Below, piece after piece: positions 57,615-64,000 of a stretch of DNA of 64,000 bases. Under the pieces are notes generated by a model, which saw only the letters and a program-made list of their open reading frames with translations, did no database searches and had not been told where the DNA came from. The stretch is taken from positions 3,269,252 through 3,333,251 of the forward strand of contig NZ_JH600070.1 of the NCBI RefSeq assembly GCF_000245015.1. Direction: 5' to 3'. Source of the stretch: Beggiatoa alba B18LD. Its GTDB lineage: Bacteria > Pseudomonadota > Gammaproteobacteria > Beggiatoales > Beggiatoaceae. The position numbers were made by a program, and so were the translations under genes. Each line of letters starts with the position of its first letter. Position 1 is the first letter of the stretch.

Positions 57615-58079
57615 TTACGCAACGCTGGCTTGACGGGTTTTTAAGGCAGCATCCAGTCCTTGATTAGCAAGCGTATCGGCTATTTCGTTTTCTCGATGTC
57701 CTGTATGTCCGCGCACCCAACACCATTCTACATCGTGTTGTTGTGTTGCTTGGTAGAGTCGTTGCCATAAGTCGACATTTTTCACGGGATTTTTATCCGC
57801 CGTTTTCCAGCCACGTTTAATCCAGTTATGAATCCATTTTGTAATTCCATCGCGGACATAGGTCGAGTCGGTGGTGATACGAATTTTTGAACGGCGGGTT
57901 AAAGATTCTAATGCCATAATGGCGGCGAGTAATTCCATGCGATTATTGGTTGTTTCTCGTTCTCCACCACAAAGACTTTTTTCATGTTGTTTGTAGCGTA
58001 GCAACACGCCCCAGCCACCAGGGCCAGGATTACCGCGACAAGCTCCATCAGTAAAGGCTTCTACAATTTCATCATTCAT
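57615..58079 (-). CDS. rnhA: ribonuclease HI
   Basis: A 154-residue RNase H. The catalytic acidic residues are in [16 protein letters not shown] (D), [12 protein letters not shown] (E), [15 protein letters not shown] (D) and the [18 protein letters not shown] segment (H and D). It removes RNA from RNA-DNA hybrids. The ATG at 58079 gives [12 protein letters not shown]; an upstream start would add 17 unlike residues. In other gammaproteobacteria rnhA lies beside a YafS-like methyltransferase, as here but with one gene inserted. Confidence 0.95.
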   Translation of the reverse strand: MNDEIVEAFTDGACRGNPGPGGWGVLLRYKQHEKSLCGGERETTNNRMELLAAIMALESLTRRSKIRITTDSTYVRDGITKWIHNWIKRGWKTADKNPVKNVDLWQRLYQATQQHDVEWCWVRGHTGHRENEIADTLANQGLDAALKTRQASVA

Positions 58080-58136
58080 TTCATTATGCCGTCTTCTTGG
58101 TTTTCTCTTACAGGTTATTGCGATTTGCAAGTAGCG

Positions 58137-59063
58137 TTAATTCAAGCGTAATTGCCGTTCAAATTCGTTTAAATCTTGGCAACGCATCGCAAATTTAAAC
58201 AGGTGTTCTATGTGTTCTGGAGAATTGATGGCTTGAATCTTTTCTAAAACTGAAGGGGTAATGCTTGAAAAGCGCATTTGTAATGCCTCTATTAAAAATA
58301 GACGCGCAGTTTCTATTCGTCCTTCGATTTTCCCTTCAATTTTCCCTTCTAATTTGCCTTCGGCTCTGCCCAGTTGTAACACTTCTTGTCCTGCAACGGT
58401 GTTGACTAAGTCTAGGTTTAACATATTGAGAACCTCCTGACGATTTAACTTTTTAAAACAACTAAATAAAAACAAACCGATGATATTAACAGCTTCCGCT
58501 TGTTGGTCTGCGGGATAGGTTTGATGTATGGCTTTTACCCATTGTTGTGCTTTTATCGTGAGCGTTGTGGTGTCCGTTTGTGGGGAAACTGTAAACGGGG
58601 CTAGAACAATTAAACGTGGGTCTGCTTCGATTAATTGTGCTTCTGTATAGTGGGTTAATACTATTTCTCTTAATGGGTTGTTTAAACCATCAATCAGTTG
58701 GTGTAAGGGTAAAGCGGCTTGTTGGTAAGCCTCTTGAGTATAAATAATAATACCAATTATGGGTTTTTCATCACGGCTTTGTACACAGGCTTGAATTAAG
58801 TTGCCTAAAAGTCGATAGCGCATGAATTTATCCACGTAGCCCTGAAATTCGATAAAAATACGTTCGTTGGCAACTTCTAGGGCGGGTAAGCCTTCTACAT
58901 CAGGGCGTAAGCGTTTTTCTTTAAGCTCTACGGCTCTAAATGTGTAGTGTTCGGCAATTTCAGGGGGGAATCCTAAGAGTTTTAAAAGTCCACTACCACT
59001 GAGTTGCATGAGTTGGTAAAACGTTTCGTCAGTACCGCGATGGCTGGAGTAATTAGTCGGCAT
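58137..59063 (-). CDS. DUF2887/Rpn-family PD-(D/E)XK nuclease-like protein
   Basis: A 308-residue protein of the DUF2887/Rpn type. N-terminal FYQLMQLSGSGLLKLLGFP; the nuclease core shows RPDVEGLP (D) and FIEFQGYVDKFMRYRLL, where E-x-Q replaces the usual E-x-K. Repeats GKLEGKIEGKIEGRIE near residue 240 are typical of the family's coiled region. Such proteins are thought to nick DNA and promote RecA-independent recombination. It overlaps the methyltransferase gene by 11 bases and separates it from rnhA, an insertion in an otherwise conserved order. Confidence 0.82.
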   Translation of the reverse strand: MPTNYSSHRGTDETFYQLMQLSGSGLLKLLGFPPEIAEHYTFRAVELKEKRLRPDVEGLPALEVANERIFIEFQGYVDKFMRYRLLGNLIQACVQSRDEKPIIGIIIYTQEAYQQAALPLHQLIDGLNNPLREIVLTHYTEAQLIEADPRLIVLAPFTVSPQTDTTTLTIKAQQWVKAIHQTYPADQQAEAVNIIGLFLFSCFKKLNRQEVLNMLNLDLVNTVAGQEVLQLGRAEGKLEGKIEGKIEGRIETARLFLIEALQMRFSSITPSVLEKIQAINSPEHIEHLFKFAMRCQDLNEFERQLRLN

Positions 59064-59811
59064 TGGATGAGTCGTTGCGTGTGGGGATAACCCCTGAAGT
59101 GATGAGAGATTTACGTCTTTTTGACCATGTTACGGGCTTGCGTAAAGGGGTTAAGGTGGCAACGCGCTTTTTAGCAACGACGATATAAACCGCGCCAAAA
59201 CGTCCCGCAAGGCGTTTGCCCATGTTTTCAAAAATTGGGGAGCGGGTCATTAAGCGTTCATGGTAAAACGGCGGAGCATAAAAAAGGGTTTGTTGTTCAA
59301 CCAGTTCAAAACCTAAAAGGGCTAACCAGTCTTTAATGCGTAAAAGTCCAATAAATCGCCCGCACCATGGTGCGGCTTTGCGTTGGGCAAATGACCATCG
59401 CCAAACGCCCCATAAGCTAAGGGGATTAAAGCCGATAATAATAATGTGTCCTTCAGGAATTAAAATGCGTTCTACCTCGCGTAGAATGGTGTGAGGATTG
59501 TCTTCAAATTCTAGGAGGTGGGGGAGGACAACAACGTCGATGCTATCGGAAGCAAAAGGCAGGGATTCAATGGTACTGGAAACTTTAGAATAGGATGTTT
59601 GTAAAACATCTGCGTAACGACTGATAATACAACGATGGCGGATGCGACTGCTTTCTAGTAAACGCCCTTGTCCCATACCGCCAATTTGTACAAGATGATA
59701 ACCAAATAGATAGGGTAATACTTTGCTTAAAGTATTGGCTTCTATATTAAGTAATCGTTGTCCTACCGCTGTTTCAAACCAACGATTAAGTTGTAAAGCC
59801 CGTTGGCTCAT
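59053..59811 (-). CDS. YafS-like class I SAM-dependent methyltransferase
   Basis: A 252-residue methyltransferase. Although no standard motif I glycines are seen at the start (GYHLVQIGGMGQGRLLE is the equivalent), SIDVVVLPHLLEFEDNPHTI and IIIGFNPLSLWGVWRW match YafS-type proteins encoded beside rnhA. Substrate not known. The 3' end overlaps the DUF2887 gene by 11 bases. Confidence 0.75.
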   Translation of the reverse strand: MSQRALQLNRWFETAVGQRLLNIEANTLSKVLPYLFGYHLVQIGGMGQGRLLESSRIRHRCIISRYADVLQTSYSKVSSTIESLPFASDSIDVVVLPHLLEFEDNPHTILREVERILIPEGHIIIIGFNPLSLWGVWRWSFAQRKAAPWCGRFIGLLRIKDWLALLGFELVEQQTLFYAPPFYHERLMTRSPIFENMGKRLAGRFGAVYIVVAKKRVATLTPLRKPVTWSKRRKSLITSGVIPTRNDSSNAD

Positions 59812-59844
59812 TATTCAGTAGTCTAGTTGATGATTTATAATCGG

Positions 59845-60165
59845 TTAAAATGGCAGTTTAAATCCTGTGGGTAAATTTAAACCGTTGGTAACGCCTGCAT
59901 ACTTATCTTGTATTAATTTATCAGCTTTACGAACCGCGTCATTCATGGCAGCGGCAATCAGGTCTTCTAACATTTCGCGGTCTTCCATCAGACTTGGGTC
60001 TATGGTGACTTTTTTCACATCGTGACGACCTGTGATTAACACCTTAACCATACCGCCACCAGATTCACCACCAATTTCTAAATTAGCAATTTCTTCTTGT
60101 GTCTTTTGTAAATTTGCCTGCATTTCTTGGGCTTGCTTCATTAAACTACCTAATCCACCACGCAT
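59845..60165 (-). CDS. YbaB/EbfC family nucleoid-associated protein
   Basis: A 106-residue DNA-binding protein ([20 protein letters not shown], then [20 protein letters not shown]). It forms a dimer like tweezers on DNA. The ATG at 60165 has GAGGA 8 bases upstream and matches homologues, rather than the ATG at 60186. It is usually beside dnaX and recR; here those are absent and a YafS-like gene follows. Confidence 0.92.
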   Translation of the reverse strand: MRGGLGSLMKQAQEMQANLQKTQEEIANLEIGGESGGGMVKVLITGRHDVKKVTIDPSLMEDREMLEDLIAAAMNDAVRKADKLIQDKYAGVTNGLNLPTGFKLPF

Positions 60166-60269
60166 TAATGATTTCCTCGCTGACAAAAAAGTAATGATGA
60201 TATTAAAAAGTTAAAATAGTTATCTATTGTTAAAAATCAATGTGTGTATTGTTTCAGATAAAACCGCAT

Positions 60270-60869
60270 TTATTTTTTAATGGCATTTTCATCGAGATGT
60301 GTATCATCCATTTTCGCGCCTGTTAAATCGGCTTCGGTCATGGTTGCTTTAAACAGACTTGCCCCTGTGAGGTAGGCTTCAATTAAATTAGTTTCGGTCA
60401 AATTGGTTTTAAATAAGTTCGCGCCTGTTAAGTTAGCGCGGAATAGGTCAGATTCAAATAAATTTGCACGGAATAAATTGGCTTCGGATAAATTTGCGCC
60501 TGATAAGTAAGATTCTATTAAATAGGCTTTGGTTAAATTCGCTTCGGATAAATTCGCATCGGTTAAATTGGTGCGGGCTAAATAGGATTCGCTTAAATTG
60601 GCTTCGCTTAAGTCGGCTTTACTTAAATTCGCTTTGCTTAAATTAGCTTCGCTCAAGTTCGCGCCTGATAAGTTTGCCCCAGATAAATTAGCGTTGGTTA
60701 AATCTACCTTGTTTAAATTCGCGCGAAACAAATCCGCTTTCGTGAGGTTTAGCCCTGCTAGATTGCTACCTGATAAATCAGGCCATTCAGCTGCCTTTGC
60801 CCGCCACGCATTCCACGCAACTACCCCTTGCTGTAGGATAGATAAATGCTCTGGGTTTGCCATAAACAT
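60270..60869 (-). CDS. pentapeptide-repeat protein
   Basis: A 199-residue soluble protein. After a short N-terminal helix (PEHLSILQQGVVAWNAWRAK) there are about 31 tandem A-(D/N)-L-x-x pentapeptides (about residues 33-187), predicted to form a right-handed quadrilateral beta-helix of about eight coils. At DNA level this is a 15-base imperfect tandem repeat. Some such proteins mimic DNA and bind gyrase; others have no known role. No transmembrane segment. Start ATG at 60869 or 60863; both are close to an AGGG site. Confidence 0.85.
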   Translation of the reverse strand: MFMANPEHLSILQQGVVAWNAWRAKAAEWPDLSGSNLAGLNLTKADLFRANLNKVDLTNANLSGANLSGANLSEANLSKANLSKADLSEANLSESYLARTNLTDANLSEANLTKAYLIESYLSGANLSEANLFRANLFESDLFRANLTGANLFKTNLTETNLIEAYLTGASLFKATMTEADLTGAKMDDTHLDENAIKK

Positions 60870-61209
60870 GAATCCCTAAGGATAATTTTTAGATAAATAC
60901 TGCCATACTCTGCCATAAAATCAGTCGCTTGTGATAAGCAAGGGAAAAGGCATTCTGCAATTGGATGTACATAGCAACTGATTCCATGAATAGATTTTTC
61001 ATTATTATGCACTTATTTGGACTATTGAACAGGTGTTAAACCTGTGATGATTGAGTCTGAATTATATAAGTAATTTGATTATCTTACAGGAAAATATTAA
61101 ACCAAAATCTTAATTGGTGAAATGACGTTAAAATCACCCATTTAAAATACTCAAATATTCCCTTATATCGCTATCGGTATTTTGTCATCGTTTATTAATG
61201 AGGTTATTT
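60870..61209. other. 340-base intergenic region, no gene
   Basis: A divergent region. ACAGGT at 61029-61034 pairs with ACCTGT at 61040-61045 over a 5-base loop. GAGG at 61200-61203 is the ribosome site for the antiporter. No promoter is convincing. Nothing else was recognised. Confidence 0.5.
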
Positions 61210-62310
61210 ATGGATATTCAATTGCTTATTTTCTTTATCATTGGCTTAGTGTTTCTCGTTTATGGGGCAGATATTTTAGTTGCTGGAGCTTCTAAATTAT
61301 CGTTAATTATAGGAATTTCTCCATTAGTTGTTGGTTTAACCGTGGTTGCTTTTGGAACAAGCGCGCCAGAATTAGCCGTTAGCGTACAATCCGCATGGGC
61401 AGGACAAGCCGATATTGCAGTGGGGAATGTGGTTGGCAGTAATATTGCGAATATTTTACTGATATTAGGGATTGCGGCGATTATCGCGCCGTTAGTCGTG
61501 AGTCAGCAATTATTGCGCTTAGATGTGCCTTTAATGATAGGAATTTCATTTTTGTTATGGTTTTTAGCGTTTGATGGCATCATCAGTGGCATAGATGGTT
61601 TAATTCTGTTTACAGGGATTATTGTTTATACGGTTTATTCCATTAGAAAAAGTCGTCAAGAAAATAATCCCGCTGTAGAAGCAGAATATGAGGAAGCCTT
61701 AGGCGATGTGAAGCATGTTGATAAAAGTACAAAAAATATTGCCAAACAAATTGCCTTTGTATTAGTGGGGTTAGTCTTATTAGTGATTGGCTCTAATTGG
61801 CTAGTTGATGGTGCGGTTGCTTTAGCAAAATATTTCGGTATCAGTGAATTAATTATCGGCTTAACCATTGTAGCTATTGGTACATCTCTGCCTGAATTAG
61901 CAACATCCGCGATAGCGAGCTGGAAGGGAGAAACAGATATAGCGGTGGGAAATGTTGTCGGCAGTAATATTTTTAATATTCTCTCCGTATTAGGCTTATC
62001 TGCGCTCGTTTCACCACAAGGCATTCCCGTTGCTGAATCAGCAATTTATTTTGATATTCCCATCATGATAGGCGTTGCCTTAGCCGCGTTACCGATATTC
62101 TTTACAGGACACAAAATTGACCGTTGGGAAGGTGGTTTATTCCTCTTCTACTATGTCGCTTATCTTGTTTATTTAATTATGCTTTCTACCGAACATTCTT
62201 GGCTAGAATTTTTCTCGGCTGCCATGATATGGTTTATTATCCCCCTAACAGCACTGACGCTAGGAATTTTAGCGTGGCGCATGTGGCAAGCAAAACAACT
62301 AGCCTCATAA
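61210..62310 (+). CDS. CaCA-family Na+/Ca2+ antiporter (YrbG-like)
   Basis: A 366-residue membrane protein with about ten helices in two inverted halves. The two alpha-repeats are GLTVVAFGTSAPELAVSVQS with VGNVVGSNIANILLILG, and GLTIVAIGTSLPELATSAIA with VGNVVGSNIFNILSVLG, carrying the ion-binding E and N/S residues. It exchanges calcium for sodium (or protons). Start ATG at 61210 by the AGG site at 61201. It ends directly before the next start. Confidence 0.93.
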   Translation: MDIQLLIFFIIGLVFLVYGADILVAGASKLSLIIGISPLVVGLTVVAFGTSAPELAVSVQSAWAGQADIAVGNVVGSNIANILLILGIAAIIAPLVVSQQLLRLDVPLMIGISFLLWFLAFDGIISGIDGLILFTGIIVYTVYSIRKSRQENNPAVEAEYEEALGDVKHVDKSTKNIAKQIAFVLVGLVLLVIGSNWLVDGAVALAKYFGISELIIGLTIVAIGTSLPELATSAIASWKGETDIAVGNVVGSNIFNILSVLGLSALVSPQGIPVAESAIYFDIPIMIGVALAALPIFFTGHKIDRWEGGLFLFYYVAYLVYLIMLSTEHSWLEFFSAAMIWFIIPLTALTLGILAWRMWQAKQLAS

Positions 62311-62877
62311 ATGTGGGTTGTTAAATTAGGCGGTAGTTTGGCAAATTCAGCCAATTTACCGCCATTACTGGATATGCTCACCCGTTTCAATAAACAACAA
62401 CTTGTTTTAGTCGCGGGGGGAGGTCTGTTTGCCGACCACGTTCGCCATGCGCAAACTATTTGGCATTTTTCTGACCACCATGCGCACTACATGGCAATTC
62501 TGGCAATGGAACAATACGCATGGTTATTACACAGCATACAACCCAACCTACACCCCGCGCGAACCTTAGCCGACATACAAAAACTGACTGCCCACAATAA
62601 AATCCCGCTCTGGTTTCCTTACCAAATGACCCAAGCACAAACCGACATCGAAGAATCTTGGGCAATGACCTCCGACAGTTTAGCCGCATGGTTAGCTCAG
62701 CAACTACAAGCCAGCCGTTTAATTCTAGTCAAATCCGCGCCCACACCCGCCCCAAACACAACGTTAGAACAACTCATACAACAAGGCATTATCGACCCTT
62801 GCTTACCCCGCTATAGCCAACAAATCCCCGTGACCTGCATACACTATGCAGACCTAGAAACACGACTGACACGCTGA
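62311..62877 (+). CDS. COG2054/MfnE-like amino acid kinase family protein
   Basis: A 188-residue small amino-acid-kinase-fold protein (MWVVKLGGSLANSANLPPLL; LVLVAGGGLFADHVRHAQ; WAMTSDSLAAWLAQQL). It resembles the kinase associated with methanofuran synthesis in methylotrophs and archaea (MfnE), in COG2054. It begins directly after the antiporter stop with no gap. No other methanofuran or tetrahydromethanopterin gene is seen nearby, so the role is uncertain. Codon use becomes richer in C from here on. Confidence 0.75.
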   Translation: MWVVKLGGSLANSANLPPLLDMLTRFNKQQLVLVAGGGLFADHVRHAQTIWHFSDHHAHYMAILAMEQYAWLLHSIQPNLHPARTLADIQKLTAHNKIPLWFPYQMTQAQTDIEESWAMTSDSLAAWLAQQLQASRLILVKSAPTPAPNTTLEQLIQQGIIDPCLPRYSQQIPVTCIHYADLETRLTR

Positions 62878-62956
62878 TAGCCAGACAAAAATCACAGTAT
62901 AATAAACCCGATAACACTTTATAAAACCCGTCCAAACCACAAAACAGGATAAAATA

Positions 62957-63511
62957 ATGGCTTCGTTTATCAACCGTTTATCGCTAGCTATCAAACTGTT
63001 TTTACGAACACTGACCGATGATGTCTTTGCACAACAAATACAACAACTCACCACGCCAACGACTAACCCATCTGATTTACCCAATAACGCACCAACAAAC
63101 ACCCAAACGCCTGCCCATTCTCTCAAAGAAGCCAGCCCCGACGCAGCGTTACAACTCTTAGGCTTACTCCAAAGCGAAGCCCGTTTTATAGACTTTATCG
63201 AGGAAGACATCGCCAGCTACACCGATGCAGACATCGGCGCGGCAGCGCGAGTGATACACGAAGGCAGTCGCAAAACCCTACGCAAACACTTCACCATCCA
63301 AACCATCCGCACTGAAAGCGAAGAATCACGCCTCACATTGCCCGCAGGCTTTGATAGTCAGCGCGTGCGCCTTGTAGGTAACGTTGTTGGCTCGCCCCCC
63401 TTCAACGGCAAACTCATCCATCGCGGATGGGAAGTTACCGCCATCAACTTACCGAAAATTATTGAAGGACACGATTTAAAAATCATCGTCCCCGCTGAGG
63501 TAGAACTATGA
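62957..63511 (+). CDS. DUF2760 domain-containing protein
   Basis: A 184-residue soluble protein. A Thr/Pro/Asn-rich stretch (about residues 30-58) is followed by the conserved block ALQLLGLLQSEARFIDFIEE and RVIHEGSRKTLRKHF typical of DUF2760. The stop overlaps the start of the Hsp70-like gene (ATGA), so the two are probably translated together. DUF2760 genes are known to accompany Hsp70-like genes; function unknown. Confidence 0.85.
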   Translation: MASFINRLSLAIKLFLRTLTDDVFAQQIQQLTTPTTNPSDLPNNAPTNTQTPAHSLKEASPDAALQLLGLLQSEARFIDFIEEDIASYTDADIGAAARVIHEGSRKTLRKHFTIQTIRTESEESRLTLPAGFDSQRVRLVGNVVGSPPFNGKLIHRGWEVTAINLPKIIEGHDLKIIVPAEVEL

Positions 63512-64000
63512 ACCGTTACGCCGTCGGTATCGATTTAGGAACAACACACTGCATCTTATCCGCCATTGATTTAAGCCTATCCGACGGCGAAAAAGTTGCA
63601 CAACAAGTACAAGCCATTCCCCAACTGGTTAATGTCGGGGCAATAGATGAACGTTTCGTACTCCCCTCTTTCATTTATTTACCCCATCCAGACGAATTAA
63701 ATCCACAAGAATTAACCCTACCTTGGGTCACACAAACGGAAGTCATTACAGGCGAATTTGCGCGACAACTTGGTGTTACAACCCCTATTCGCCTTATTTC
63801 CAGCGCAAAAAGCTGGCTCTGTCACGCAGGCGCAGACTGTCGCGCCCCCTTTTTACCCTTAGACGCACCCGAAGAAATTAACAAACTATCCCCACTACAA
63901 GCCAGCGTCCACTACCTCCGCTACCTACACCAAGTTTGGGATTTTGCCCACCCAGACCACCCCCTAGCAGAACAAAGCCTTACCATCACCATTCCCGCAT
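63508..64000 (+). CDS. Hsp70-family protein, N-terminal part, cut by window edge
   Basis: Open from ATG 63508 to the window edge (164 residues). The phosphate-1 motif is AVGIDLGTTHCILSAID at the N-terminus, followed by VLPSFIYLP, as in Hsp70-fold ATPases. It is more divergent than DnaK and fits the DUF2760-linked or YegD-like group. The stop of the preceding gene overlaps its start codon. Completeness cannot be judged here. Confidence 0.85.
   Translation, partial: MNRYAVGIDLGTTHCILSAIDLSLSDGEKVAQQVQAIPQLVNVGAIDERFVLPSFIYLPHPDELNPQELTLPWVTQTEVITGEFARQLGVTTPIRLISSAKSWLCHAGADCRAPFLPLDAPEEINKLSPLQASVHYLRYLHQVWDFAHPDHPLAEQSLTITIPA

Noticed and set aside
60270-60869. 15-base tandem repeats resembling a CRISPR-like array
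   Set aside because: They encode pentapeptides in one continuous frame, with no unique spacers; no cas genes nearby.

Overview
The window looks like a chromosomal piece of a gammaproteobacterium, most likely a sulfur oxidiser of the Beggiatoa/Thiotrichales type. This is inference. It rests on the pepA/lptF divergent pair, cinA-recA-recX, rplU-rpmA, a UbiH-type ubiquinone hydroxylase, the yafS-like/rnhA neighbourhood, a tusA-dsrE2 sulfur-relay pair with siroheme synthase next door, and moderate-to-low GC. The 16S rRNA gene (minus strand, 27521-29052) would settle the taxonomy by a database search.

Layout. 1-8755 is ordinary core DNA: pepA (cut by the window edge), lptF, a DUF2066 protein, an orphan NuoB/hydrogenase-small-like protein, an LplT-like transporter, a YgfX-like protein, hda, a membrane-anchored tail-collar protein, folB and folK. 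8869-15807 is a visibly AT-richer block of five same-strand genes: a small GRDP-like protein, a TauD-like Fe(II)/2OG oxygenase, a methyltransferase, a membrane pentapeptide-repeat protein and a UvrA-like ATPase with an extra partial third module. It reads as an acquired cassette and is the best candidate here for an undescribed system. On its far side, facing it, lie a membrane-anchored NACHT NTPase with a degenerate FGE-like domain and a rhomboid protease.

19830-24035 holds ppc and a glutathionylspermidine-synthase-like gene whose 3' end is duplicated. 24097-29052 is a complete rRNA operon on the minus strand (16S, tRNA-Ile, tRNA-Ala, 23S, 5S, terminator), driven from an upstream region with four tandem near-consensus sigma70 promoters. 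29691-35760 carries comEC, a Pro-rich exported protein, recX, recA (with a LexA-like box), pncC/cinA, rpmA and rplU.

36098-48785 has an OmpA-like lipoprotein, gcvPB, an exported coiled-coil protein, proline iminopeptidase, a PhnD-like/GGDEF-EAL sensory pair and a 1424-residue protein with the cyclase-cyclase-ATPase-TPR architecture of soluble adenylyl cyclase. 48949-57536 has ubiH, hisH, hisB, thrC, a YdbL-like lipoprotein, a PolB-like exonuclease, cysG, tusA and dsrE2. Copies of a GTCTGAATCAGGATT repeat lie in its gaps. 57615-64000 has rnhA, a DUF2887 nuclease, a YafS-like methyltransferase, ybaB, a long pentapeptide-repeat protein, a Na+/Ca2+ antiporter, a COG2054/MfnE-like kinase, a DUF2760 protein and the start of an Hsp70-family gene.

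How it fits together. TusA, DsrE2 and CysG fit sulfur oxidation or assimilation through sulfur carriers and siroheme. Ppc, GcvPB, ThrC and HisBH are central anabolism. RecA, RecX, PncC and ComEC form a DNA repair and uptake group. The accessory material is concentrated at 8.9-19.5 kb. No CRISPR array, IS element or integrase was recognised.
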